This document shows, one piece after another, positions 1-7,060 of a stretch of DNA of 64,000 nt (position 1 is its first letter; each line of letters begins with the position of its first letter). The stretch is from positions 62,001 to 126,000 of the forward strand of contig JAQGHU010000022.1 in NCBI GenBank assembly GCA_028291515.1, read 5' to 3'. The stretch comes from Schlesneria sp. GTDB taxonomy: Bacteria; Planctomycetota; Planctomycetia; Planctomycetales; Planctomycetaceae. The notes under the pieces were generated by a model that worked only from the letters and a program-made list of their open reading frames with translations, did no database searches and was not told the DNA's origin. Made by a program: the position numbers and the translations under genes.

Positions 1-190
1 GAGCCATGCGAACGATGTTGCAGAACAGGAAAAAGTGAAGCACCACGAACGCGAGACCAACGCCCCACCACCAGACGACGTTGCCCAGGATCACGGACGC
101 GATCGCAGTGACGATGATCACCGAGACTCCAAGATCGAGAGGCGTGCGCCAGGGGTGAATCTGGGAGCCATATTGGATCGCGATTGAGGT
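1..190 (-). CDS. Membrane protein fragment, cut by the window edge
   Basis: The minus strand here reads as a membrane protein running off the left edge. Two hydrophobic stretches are visible, VIIVTAIASVILGNVVWWW and GLAFVVLHFFLFCNIVRMA, the second ending in a positively charged turn typical of a two- or four-helix membrane protein. I recall similar short unnamed membrane proteins in planctomycetes, but I cannot assign a function. The start is unresolved: the frame is open back to a TAA near 275, yet the only ordinary start codon in it is a GTG at 121. Residues upstream of that GTG (QYGSQIHPWRTPLDL) look protein-like, so a rare start near 190 or a sequence error is possible. Confidence 0.4.
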
Positions 191-300
191 GGAAATACAG
201 ATTGTGCAATTCCACCTTTGATTGCGCCGCTTGTCAACGCATGAATGATCAGCTTGAACAAGCGTTCCCAGCCTTTATGAACTCGGATGGAATAGCAACA

Positions 301-333
301 AGGCCACGCGACAATGGATTTGTCACGCGGCCT
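301..333 (-). terminator. Hairpin after the CsbD gene
   Basis: An inverted repeat of about 14 bp with a short loop lies 50 bases past the CsbD stop. Its two mismatches become G-U pairs only in minus-strand RNA, which suggests it acts as RNA on that strand. The T-tract after it (TTGTTGCTATT) is weak, so this is a probable terminator of the stress operon. Confidence 0.45.
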
Positions 334-384
334 GCTCAGTTGTTATCGATCAATTGCTCAGTGAGAAGCAACTTCGGTGAGGAT

Positions 385-588
385 TTAGGATCTCAATGTT
401 TTCATGAAATCGTCGAGTTCTTTCTCGGCTTGATCCTTGGCCAGCCCGTAGCGAGTTTGCAGGATTCCTGCCAATTGATCTCGCTTGCCAGCGACGGTCG
501 TCAGATCGTCGTCAGTTAGCTTGCCCCATTTTTCTTTGACCTTACCGGTCACTTGTTTCCAGTTCCCTTGAATTTGATCCCAGTTCAT
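385..588 (-). CDS. CsbD family stress protein
   Basis: This 67-residue protein begins MNWDQIQGNWKQ and carries the signature of the CsbD family: a small, highly charged, mostly helical cytoplasmic protein induced by general stress in many bacteria, biochemical role unknown. The length matches the family. The start at 588 is chosen over an upstream in-frame start because AGGAGT sits 4-9 bases before it and the family begins with this Met-Asn-Trp motif. It is the last gene of a tightly spaced minus-strand run (14 bases after the preceding gene) and is followed by a hairpin at 301-333. CsbD proteins often co-occur with DUF883 and ferritin-like genes, as here. Assignment is confident; function is not known beyond stress association. 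Confidence 0.93.
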   Translation of the reverse strand: MNWDQIQGNWKQVTGKVKEKWGKLTDDDLTTVAGKRDQLAGILQTRYGLAKDQAEKELDDFMKTLRS

Positions 589-602
589 GACGGACTCCTT
601 GG

Positions 603-1301
603 TTAGGATAACTTGCTGGATCGATGTTGCTCTGTCAGTGGTGACGAAGCGAACGGTGGCGTTTCCTCGGGCCAAATTCTCGCTCGAGGGGACTCTTGTT
701 CGGGTGGCTCACGATGTTGTTGTGCCTGCTGTCCCACAATGTTGCCCATCACGAGGCCGACGATTTCCGGGATCGCTCGCATGGCAATTCCCTGCATCGA
801 GCCCATTAACGTGCTCATGGCCAGCGTTTTCAGGCTGTCCAATGGAGACGGGGCTGGCGGGGCTTGGGGAGCAGGTTGCGGAGTTTGTTGCGGTGGAGCC
901 GCATAAGATTGAGGCTGAGGGTTGTCGTACCTGAGATGATCACCATTCGCAAAATCTGCCGCTGGTGATTGTGGTTGATTGTTGCGAGACGGCGTCTTGA
1001 AATACTCGGCAGCGAGATAGCCGACGACGACCGCTCCACCAAGTACGAGAAACGGATGCTTTTCAATTTGAAGTCGCAGGTCGAAAGCGTTGTGCATGCC
1101 ATGCACGGCGTCTTCAACCGCCCCCGTGACCGAATCGACGGTGCCCTGCACCGCTTCGACGGTGGCTGTGACCGCGGTGCTGGCCGTTTCGACTGTTTGA
1201 GAGACCTGCTGTTCGAGCGTTCCAAGTTTGTCGGAAAGCTGCAGCTTCGTTTCCTCAAGCTGGAGCTTGGTTTCTTCAATTTGTTGTTCAAGTTCGTCCA
1301 T
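603..1301 (-). CDS. DUF883-like membrane-anchored coiled-coil protein
   Basis: The 232-residue product starts with a charged coiled coil of two near-identical heptad blocks (EETKLQLEETKLQL), continues with an Ala/Thr/Val-rich amphipathic helix (about 30-75), then has a single hydrophobic segment around 85-103 (HPFLVLGGAVVVGYLAAEYF). This resembles the DUF883/ElaB-YqjD layout of a cytosolic helix followed by one C-terminal membrane anchor. Here a long Pro/Gln-rich tail follows the anchor, containing another weakly hydrophobic stretch near 160-190. ElaB/YqjD proteins are stress-induced inner-membrane proteins reported to bind ribosomes in E. coli; that role is not shown here. It lies in the stress gene run, 28 bases after the holin-like gene. 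Confidence 0.75.
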   Translation of the reverse strand: MDELEQQIEETKLQLEETKLQLSDKLGTLEQQVSQTVETASTAVTATVEAVQGTVDSVTGAVEDAVHGMHNAFDLRLQIEKHPFLVLGGAVVVGYLAAEYFKTPSRNNQPQSPAADFANGDHLRYDNPQPQSYAAPPQQTPQPAPQAPPAPSPLDSLKTLAMSTLMGSMQGIAMRAIPEIVGLVMGNIVGQQAQQHREPPEQESPRARIWPEETPPFASSPLTEQHRSSKLS

Positions 1302-1329
1302 TTAAGCCCGCTCCCAGCATCATTGTTTT

Positions 1330-1701
1330 TCAGTTGGTCTTCGGTTTCGTCAAACTTGCCTTGGCGGCGTTTGCCATCAATCCCCCGATGGCAAGAACGG
1401 CGATACCGATGATTTCAAAACAGCCCCACAAAGGGACTGCGGAAGAGTCCACGGAAACTCTGGCTGTCAGCGTGTGAAGCAGGTAAACCAGTCCAATGGA
1501 GATCACGATGCCGCCGACCAGGCAGAGTGCGAGACCGACGGCCAGGGCAGCCGCTGCCGATGCACGGCGTCGGAGTTCCCCTTCAATCTCCAGACGGGTC
1601 ACTCGAAACTGTTGTTCGACGAGCGACTGGAGATCAGCGAGAATTCCCCCGACGAGTGCGGCGGTTGTTGGTGCGGATGGATCTTGGAGTTCAGTGGACA
1701 T
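1330..1701 (-). CDS. Phage-holin-3-like / DUF1469 membrane protein
   Basis: The 123-residue protein has an amphipathic N-terminal helix with the family-like pattern LVEQQFRVTRLEIEGELRRR (about 28-47), then two transmembrane helices, roughly 50-75 and 93-112. This is the organisation of the actinobacterial holin-X / DUF1469 group, which despite its name is mostly chromosomal and often sits beside DUF883 genes. I therefore read it as a membrane-associated stress protein, not a phage lysis protein. There are no phage genes around it. AAGGG precedes the ATG. Spacing is 9 bases after the upstream DUF883-like gene, consistent with one transcript. Confidence 0.8.
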   Translation of the reverse strand: MSTELQDPSAPTTAALVGGILADLQSLVEQQFRVTRLEIEGELRRRASAAAALAVGLALCLVGGIVISIGLVYLLHTLTARVSVDSSAVPLWGCFEIIGIAVLAIGGLMANAAKASLTKPKTN

Positions 1702-1710
1702 GAGTGACCC

Positions 1711-2136
1711 TTACAGTTTGCGTCCGATGAACCACCCCAAGCCGACAGCGATCAAGATCGCAGGCAACGGGTTCTGGCGAACCAGATTCGCGAAATCCTC
1801 GGCCACTCCACTGAGCTTGGCGGATTCCAGGTACTGACCACTCTCTTGCAAGGCTTGAGCAGCACTTTGCGAGGCATTGCCGAACGCTCCTTGCTGAGGA
1901 GCCTGTTTGGCGATTCGATCTGCGAAGGTCTGCATTCCGGCACCAGCACGAGCGGTTAGATCGTCGGCCTTTCGCCCAGCATCGCAAGCGGCCTGGCCGG
2001 CCGTGGTGCTGGCCGCGGAGACCGCATGAGTTGCCATTTCGCCGACACATGCGGCAGCCTCTTTGGCTCTGTCGGCCGCCTGATTCCATTCGTCATTGCC
2101 AGCGTCAATCGCCGACTTCGTGGTTGGGTTCGACAT
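1711..2136 (-). CDS. DUF883-like (ElaB/YqjD-type) protein
   Basis: This 141-residue protein is a long Ala-rich amphipathic helix (about 15-110) followed by one C-terminal hydrophobic anchor ending in the glycine-containing LIAVGLGWFIGRKL. That final pattern, NPLPAILIAVGLGWFIG, is close to the hallmark of DUF883 proteins. The family is stress-induced, tail-anchored in the inner membrane, and reported to associate with ribosomes in E. coli. An AAGGAG site precedes the ATG. It follows the ferritin-like gene by 54 bases and precedes the holin-like gene by 9, in the same stress run. It is a shorter relative of the protein at 603-1301. Confidence 0.82.
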   Translation of the reverse strand: MSNPTTKSAIDAGNDEWNQAADRAKEAAACVGEMATHAVSAASTTAGQAACDAGRKADDLTARAGAGMQTFADRIAKQAPQQGAFGNASQSAAQALQESGQYLESAKLSGVAEDFANLVRQNPLPAILIAVGLGWFIGRKL

Positions 2137-2190
2137 ATTTTGTGCTCCTTGCAGAAGATCTTAAATGTTGTATCGCGAGGATCTTGATCG

Positions 2191-2682
2191 TTATTCCAGC
2201 GGCGGGATCTTGGGAACGTCCTCTCCCAAGGCGGTCGCCAGATCGATCAGATGTTCTTGCTCTTGCACCAGGATCTGTCGAATTTGTTCTGCCATCGCGT
2301 ATTCACCCAACGCGTCGCATTGGCGAACTCGCTGGCGATAACGAGCGATTGTGTCACTCTCATTCTGCAGATCGAATCGCAGCATCTCTTTTGCATCAGC
2401 CGAGAGCTTGACTGGTTTGGGAACTGCCTGAGGCATCCCACCCATGTAGTCGATCAGCTTGGCAATGATCAGCGCGTGTGACAATTCCTCGGCGGCGTGG
2501 ATTTCGAGTTCGGCCGCGATTGACATGTACTCGGGACCCTTGAGGACCTGCGAATAAATCACATACGAGATAATGGCTTGGTATTCACCCGCAAGATCCT
2601 CGTTCAGGAAGCCAATTAAGTCTTCCCGAGCGATGTGATCCTGCTGATGAACAACGTGTGTTGTGGGAGTCATGTTGGTCAT
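2191..2682 (-). CDS. Ferritin-like (bacterioferritin/Dps superfamily) protein
   Basis: The 163-residue product is a four-helix-bundle ferritin-like protein. Metal-ligand type motifs are visible: EDLAGEYQAIISY in helix A, ELEIHAAEELSHA in helix B, a further acidic helix (NESDTIARYRQRV) and EQEHLIDLATAL near the end. The paired E-x2-H patterns are those of di-iron ferritin-like proteins, so iron storage or oxidative protection is likely. Length fits bacterioferritin-type proteins, but the exact subgroup is uncertain and I see no haem-ligand evidence. The ATG overlaps the stop of the upstream gene (ATGA at 2682-2679), showing translational coupling, and AAGGACA precedes it. Confidence 0.85.
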   Translation of the reverse strand: MTNMTPTTHVVHQQDHIAREDLIGFLNEDLAGEYQAIISYVIYSQVLKGPEYMSIAAELEIHAAEELSHALIIAKLIDYMGGMPQAVPKPVKLSADAKEMLRFDLQNESDTIARYRQRVRQCDALGEYAMAEQIRQILVQEQEHLIDLATALGEDVPKIPPLE

Positions 2683-2915
2683 TGTCCTTTCGACGAATGG
2701 GCCCGTTGCGTGTGAAACCGCGGTTGGCGTTGATTGTTGAGGTCATCAATGATCGCCCACAGGAGGGACGGTCGCCTTAACGAACTGACGACAAACGCAG
2801 CCATGCTTAGCATCAGAAAAGTCATGAAAGTTCCTTGCTCCCACGGCGATCGGTCCACCGTGAAGATTGCTGATACCAAGGCACAAATCAGAAACATCAG
2901 GCCAATGAGTGACAT
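2679..2915 (-). CDS. Small two-helix membrane protein
   Basis: The 78-residue product (MSLIGLMFLICALVSAIFT) has two hydrophobic helices, about 2-20 and 30-50, and a basic polar tail. I do not recognise the family. The start is uncertain: ATG 2915 has a GGAG about nine bases upstream, while ATG 2930 and GTG 2936 are in-frame alternatives. Its stop overlaps the ferritin-like start by four bases, and it lies shortly after the large TPR gene, so it belongs to the stress operon. A role in anchoring or helping neighbouring membrane proteins would be a guess. Confidence 0.65.
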   Translation of the reverse strand: MSLIGLMFLICALVSAIFTVDRSPWEQGTFMTFLMLSMAAFVVSSLRRPSLLWAIIDDLNNQRQPRFHTQRAHSSKGQ

Positions 2916-2947
2916 AATCCGTGACTCCATTCCCACACATCAGTTAC

Positions 2948-5083
2948 TTATTTTGCAAAGTTCAGACCTGGATCTTCTGGAGGAGCACCAATCAACTTGA
3001 AGTTGAATTTGTTGTCTCCAGCAGGAACGACCCCGGCGATTAGTGAACCGCCATCTTTACGTTCCAGAGCGACCACATTGCCATCCACGGTGTAAGTCCC
3101 GTCGAATTGCTGAGGAGTTCCGGTCTTCTGTCCAAACTTCCACTGAAAGGTCGAATCCTTATTCAGTGTCAGATCGAAATTCGATCCGTCATCTCTAGAT
3201 GCATGCCACGTGCCAATCAGCTTTTCCGCATCGATTGGGGGAACATTTTGTTCCGGAGGCGTGGCGTTATTCGACAAAGCCGGGTTGGGCGTCCCTGGAT
3301 TGGCAGGAGCCGCCGTTGGAGGCTGTGGAGTAGGCTGCTGGCCAGCATCCGCCCCATCACCAGCTGGTGGTTTTGTGGTCATCTTGAGCAGATCGGATGC
3401 AACGCGGTCGTTTGGCGTCAATCGAACCACATTCTGGAATTGTCGTTCGGCCGCATCAGGATATCCGTCGGCCATGTAGTGGTAGCCGAGCAGGAATCGG
3501 GAAGCGCTGTCCTGAGGGTTCGCATTTGTAAAGGCTTCCAACGCACGCAGTTGATTCGTGTAAGTTGGAACACTGCTGTACAGGCTGCTGAGGGTCGACC
3601 AGTTCCAACCGGGACCGACTGCCAGCACAGAATGGACCGTCGCGGCAGCCTGTTGATAGTCACCTTTCGCAAACAGAACCAAGGCTCGGAACTCGTGCAT
3701 CACGGCGTCATCAGGGCACTGGACGATTGCTTTGTTAACGATATCCAGAGCTTGATTGTAGTCGTCCTGTTTGAAGACAGTGATTGCGCTGTCGAGTGCC
3801 TGTTCACAAGCCGTTGCACCCGAGGTCGCACCGACCGAAGTGTCCGTGTAGGCGACCGGAATCGGCTGTGCGTAGCTGTAGTTACCACCATAGGAGCCGT
3901 AGCTGTTTTGATAGTACGGGTTGCTGTAGCCCAGATAGCCGCTGCCGTAGGCGAGTGAACCAAGGCCCCAAGCACCCAGTCCCCAACCCAGCGGGCGATA
4001 CCCGTATCCGTATCCGCCGTAACCGCCATATCCACCGTAACCAGATCCATACCCGAGCCCGTATCCGCCATAGCCTCCGTAGCCCCCATACCCGCCATAA
4101 CCACCACCTATTAGGCTTTGGCCCAAGCCGAATCCCAGTCCATTGACGAAGCCGTTCCCAAAGCCACCGCCGCCGTATCCACCATACCCACCGTATCCGC
4201 CATAACCTCCATACCCGCCGTAACCACCACCATAGCCGGGACCATTCCAGTAACCGCGGTATTGCGAATGCCGATTGTAGGCCGGAGAGTAATTGCTATT
4301 ACTGAGGTTGACCTGTCGATTATTCAGCGTGACGCTGTTTCCACGATTGACGTTGTTCTGAATATTGGTCTGATTGCGCGTCACATTGTTGTTGAGATTG
4401 TTGCGGACACCGATGTTATTTCGCGTGTTGTTCTGCAGACCGGCACCCAGGTTGTTTCGGCCGGGATTGTTCTGCAGATTGGCCCCGATGTTCGCGCGGG
4501 GACCAGCGTTGTTTGTGATATTGGCGCGAACTCCGGGGTTGTTCAGGCCGTTGGCCCCGATATTGGCTCGAGCACCAGGATTGTTCTGAAGCCCAGCTCC
4601 GATGTTCGTGCGTCCGGGATTGTTCAGTCCTGGCGCGTTGATGCCGGTATTGGAGCGAATATTGGCCCCCGCGCCCACGTTCGGGCGAACACCAGCGATA
4701 TTTGACTGCGGTTGCGAAGGACGGATCGACCGGACCTGATTGTTCAAGTTTGGTTGAGAAAACGCCGGACTGCGATTGATGCTCGGTGCGCGTGCCGCAC
4801 CGATGTTCGGTGTACCACCCCCAACTCGAGGTGCCGCGTTGATGTGTGGGGCAGAAACTGCACCGCCCCCGCCAACGCGAGGAGCACCGCCGCCACCGCC
4901 GACGTGAACGCCGCCACCCCCTCCTCCACCGCCACCAACATGAACTCCACCACCTCCACCACCGGGATGTCCGCCGCCCCCACCCCCACCACCGCCGCCT
5001 CCCCCACGGGCAAACAGTGGGCCCTGTCCCGATAAGATCACCGCACCACATAACAGCCAGGCTGTCCAGTTTTTGAGTTTCAT
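2948..5083 (-). CDS. Secreted Gly/Tyr- and Asn-rich protein with TPR and lipocalin-like C-terminus
   Basis: This 711-residue protein starts with a signal peptide (LLCGAVILSGQGPLFARG). Next come a poly-glycine block broken by His and Val (about 26-75), an Asn/Gly-rich region with repeated ANIGA/NNPG units (about 95-265), and a GYGG repeat region (about 280-385) like glycine-rich cell-wall proteins. A TPR region follows (about 428-565, including DYNQALDIVNKAI and GDYQQAAATV). After a Pro/Ala linker, a C-terminal domain with LIGTWHASRDDG and DGTYTVDGN (about 620-705) looks lipocalin-like. It is probably an envelope or matrix protein in which the TPR part binds partners. GGGGGAT precedes the ATG. 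It lies 41 bases after the NTF2-like gene. Similar TPR proteins occur in planctomycetes, but no function is established. Confidence 0.8.
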   Translation of the reverse strand: MKLKNWTAWLLCGAVILSGQGPLFARGGGGGGGGGGGGHPGGGGGGVHVGGGGGGGGGVHVGGGGGAPRVGGGGAVSAPHINAAPRVGGGTPNIGAARAPSINRSPAFSQPNLNNQVRSIRPSQPQSNIAGVRPNVGAGANIRSNTGINAPGLNNPGRTNIGAGLQNNPGARANIGANGLNNPGVRANITNNAGPRANIGANLQNNPGRNNLGAGLQNNTRNNIGVRNNLNNNVTRNQTNIQNNVNRGNSVTLNNRQVNLSNSNYSPAYNRHSQYRGYWNGPGYGGGYGGYGGYGGYGGYGGYGGGGFGNGFVNGLGFGLGQSLIGGGYGGYGGYGGYGGYGLGYGSGYGGYGGYGGYGYGYRPLGWGLGAWGLGSLAYGSGYLGYSNPYYQNSYGSYGGNYSYAQPIPVAYTDTSVGATSGATACEQALDSAITVFKQDDYNQALDIVNKAIVQCPDDAVMHEFRALVLFAKGDYQQAAATVHSVLAVGPGWNWSTLSSLYSSVPTYTNQLRALEAFTNANPQDSASRFLLGYHYMADGYPDAAERQFQNVVRLTPNDRVASDLLKMTTKPPAGDGADAGQQPTPQPPTAAPANPGTPNPALSNNATPPEQNVPPIDAEKLIGTWHASRDDGSNFDLTLNKDSTFQWKFGQKTGTPQQFDGTYTVDGNVVALERKDGGSLIAGVVPAGDNKFNFKLIGAPPEDPGLNFAK

Positions 5084-5124
5084 TGGTCTATCCCCCTAAG
5101 TATTTGAATGATTTAAAAAATGGT

Positions 5125-6234
5125 CTATTTGGATTTCGGTTCCGACTTCGGCTGCTCGGCCTTCGCTTTCACTTCGTCATCGACTTTGGCCTTCAGATCT
5201 GATTCATCGTGAACGGTCGGCGGTGCCGCGCGACGCACGATGGTAATCACATCGGTATCGGGATATCGCTCGCCACCCACCTCATGATCCACACATTGCC
5301 AGGTCATAGTGTGGTCGTTGATTTTCTTGTAGATGCTGGTATTGGAAGACATCTGGCCGTCGGCCGTCACACCGATAGATTTCAGAATCCAGCGGTCATC
5401 GTCGCGATACCAGAATCCTTCTCCGTAGCCGCCCTCAGAGTCGAAGATCCAGGTGCGAAGTTTGTTTGTCAGTGGATCCCAGCCGATACGCTGACTGCCG
5501 CTGATCGCTGGCTCGCCATCAACGATGAGTGCAAATTCGCGCATCAAGAAATTGCCGTTATCAATCGGTGCGCAGACGAAGAACACGGTGGAATCCCGGT
5601 CTTCATCGATCCACTCTCCTTGGAGCCAGGAGAGTTGGTTGAGTTGCATTCGATGCTGTCGGCGGTCCTTTGGCGATTTTTCACGGACACTGGCCACTTG
5701 CCATTTGCCGTCTGTCTTCACATGAATCGCGGTGTATTGCGTGTCGACGGGATCATGATCGCTGTCGTAAGCGACGGTTAAACTTCCATCTTCAACGGCT
5801 ACACCAGGGCTGATAAAGCGAATGGCACCGATATCGACTTCAATATCGCATTCGGGGTGTCGCTTGAAACACGCTTCCAGAACTTCTTCGATCGCCTTGC
5901 GGCCTTCGTAAACATTGCCGTGCTCGTCGACGTATTCCGCGTCGGACGTGTAGTGCGAAGCGGCGGCCTTCGCGTCGCCTTCTCGGAACGCCTTGACATA
6001 AGAGTCTGCGGTTGCCCGGATGGCATCTTCGTCCGCGGACTGCTGGCTGGTGGGTTTCTTCTCATCACGATCTGAAGTCGACCGTTCCGCCTTCTTAGGT
6101 TCCTCTTTAGGCTTGGCAGCTTGCGTGGGGATGACCTCTTTCTTCACTTGCGGGGATTCGCCGACGGCGACCCCCAGTCCTACCGCTGCAGTCAACAAAG
6201 CAGCACTCGACAGAACAAAAGCAGTTCGTTTCAT
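5125..6234 (-). CDS. Exported NTF2-like (SgcJ/EcaC, DUF4440-type) protein
   Basis: The 369-residue protein has a signal peptide (MKRTAFVLSSAALLTAAVG), a Lys/Glu-rich spacer to about 60, and an NTF2-like SgcJ/EcaC-type domain at about 65-185 (AIRATADSYVKAFREGDAKA, HYTSDAEYVDEHG, and a VAVEDGSLTV strand). A second domain at about 190-345 starts LSWLQGEWIDED and resembles DUF1579-type beta-barrel domains. NTF2-like domains bind small ligands; the substrate is unknown. ATG 6234 is chosen over an upstream in-frame start because it opens the signal peptide and GGAAGGGA lies 8 bases before it. It is the first gene of the run down to CsbD, and a sigma-54-like element (6337-6351) lies about 100 bases upstream. 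Confidence 0.8.
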   Translation of the reverse strand: MKRTAFVLSSAALLTAAVGLGVAVGESPQVKKEVIPTQAAKPKEEPKKAERSTSDRDEKKPTSQQSADEDAIRATADSYVKAFREGDAKAAASHYTSDAEYVDEHGNVYEGRKAIEEVLEACFKRHPECDIEVDIGAIRFISPGVAVEDGSLTVAYDSDHDPVDTQYTAIHVKTDGKWQVASVREKSPKDRRQHRMQLNQLSWLQGEWIDEDRDSTVFFVCAPIDNGNFLMREFALIVDGEPAISGSQRIGWDPLTNKLRTWIFDSEGGYGEGFWYRDDDRWILKSIGVTADGQMSSNTSIYKKINDHTMTWQCVDHEVGGERYPDTDVITIVRRAAPPTVHDESDLKAKVDDEVKAKAEQPKSEPKSK

Positions 6235-6336
6235 AATTGGTCCCTTCCACAGGTGCTGAAGCCAGCGGTCGCTCATGTCGCGGCTTCGCAGTTCGATGTC
6301 GCTAATAGATGAACGGTGCGACTGATTACTCAGGAA

Positions 6337-6351
6337 GCAATCAGTGTGCCG
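6337..6351 (-). promoter_or_regulatory. Sigma-54-like -24/-12 element for the NTF2-to-CsbD operon
   Basis: The minus strand reads CGGCAC-ACTGA-TTGC followed by T. It matches the sigma-54 consensus TGGCAC-N5-TTGC at all positions but the first. The predicted transcription start would leave a leader of roughly 90 bases before ATG 6234. Confidence 0.6.
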
Positions 6352-6559
6352 GATGGGCAGGTGTTGATGTCTGGTCCGGAATCGCTCAAGAGCGCGACGA
6401 AACCCGCTTTGCGAACTTCAAGTGAGCGCTGGAGGAACATGCTGCGCTGAGAGTGACCATAGTCGAGCCAGCCCAAAAAACTATTTGGTTTACGACTTGA
6501 AACGATTTGAAGAAAGCGCCACGGGCTGGGGTGGTGCCGTGGTTTGTGTCTTCCTATTA

Positions 6560-6642
6560 GGGAGGGCGAGGGCTCCTGCCGAGCCGCGCATGTCAATGGT
6601 CCCGCAATAACATGCGCGGCTCGGCAGGAGCCTCGCCCTCCC
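6560..6642. repeat. Long inverted repeat (about 32-bp arms)
   Basis: The arms lie at 6560-6592 and 6611-6642 and are perfectly complementary except for one extra G in the left arm. The 18-base loop includes TCAATGGTCCCGC. The arms contain GGGAGGGCGAGG and CTCCTGCCGAGCC. It is too long and lacks a T-tract for an ordinary terminator, so I read it as a dispersed palindromic (REP/MITE-like) repeat. Other copies were not seen in this window. Confidence 0.75.
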
Positions 6643-6709
6643 AGTGATAGGCCATCCAGCGGCTGAGCGAACCAGGCCAATGGCTTTCGATTGAACACAC
6701 CGATTGATG

Positions 6710-6724
6710 TGGCACTCGATTTGC
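6710..6724 (+). promoter_or_regulatory. Sigma-54-like -24/-12 element for DUF1328 and AI-2E genes
   Basis: The sequence TGGCAC-TCGAT-TTGC is an exact match to the sigma-54 consensus core and spacing. It lies 119 bases before the DUF1328 ATG and diverges from the minus-strand element at 6337-6351. Confidence 0.65.
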
Positions 6725-6842
6725 GTTCATCCCTTTAACTTCAAATCCCACATGGCTATTGCCAGCGTCGTCCGTCGACACGGCGTGATGGGATTCCGAG
6801 TCACGAGTTTAATTTCAAACAATCAAGTTTTGGAGACACATC

Positions 6843-7010
6843 ATGTTGAGTTGGGCACTGACCTTTTTGATTATCGCGCTGATTGCTGGAGCATTAGGAT
6901 TTGGTGGCGTTGCTGGAGAAGCCGCCTGGGTCGCTCACGTTCTGTTTGTGATCTTCATCGTGCTGTTCCTGGTCTCGTTGATCGCAGGCCGTCGCGTGCC
7001 CCCGGTCTAA
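6843..7010 (+). CDS. DUF1328 family small membrane protein
   Basis: This short 55-residue gene encodes [20 protein letters not shown] and a second helix ([19 protein letters not shown]) ending in a basic tail RRVPPV. The two helices, the GFGGVAG turn and the length match DUF1328 (YtjA-type) proteins, which are small inner-membrane proteins found near stress genes; the molecular role is unknown. TTGGAG about ten bases before the ATG gives a ribosome binding site. It is followed after 50 bases by the AI-2E family transporter gene and preceded by the best sigma-54-like element in the window (6710-6724), so the two genes probably share a stress-induced transcript. Confidence 0.9.
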   Translation: MLSWALTFLIIALIAGALGFGGVAGEAAWVAHVLFVIFIVLFLVSLIAGRRVPPV

Positions 7011-7060
7011 CGACATATCAGGACGCATGACGCAACTGGCGATTTCAGGAGGTGGATCTC

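Larger units (their letters stand above)
6235..6842. other. 608-base gap between divergent stress genes
   Basis: No convincing gene is visible. The gap holds two divergent sigma-54-like promoter elements (6337-6351 on minus, 6710-6724 on plus) and a long near-perfect inverted repeat (6560-6642). Open frames here translate the repeat and have no family features. Confidence 0.6.

Noticed and set aside
1330-1701. Holin-like gene as a sign of prophage
   Set aside because: No other phage gene is nearby, and this family is common in chromosomal stress clusters.
3930-4245. Short regular repeats that might look like a CRISPR array
   Set aside because: They are in-frame GYGG codon repeats of a protein, with no unique spacers.
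3107-5076. Several plus-strand open frames over the Gly-rich TPR gene
   Set aside because: They are antisense to GGN codon runs, giving Ser/Thr/Pro/Arg-rich translations without motifs or ribosome binding sites.
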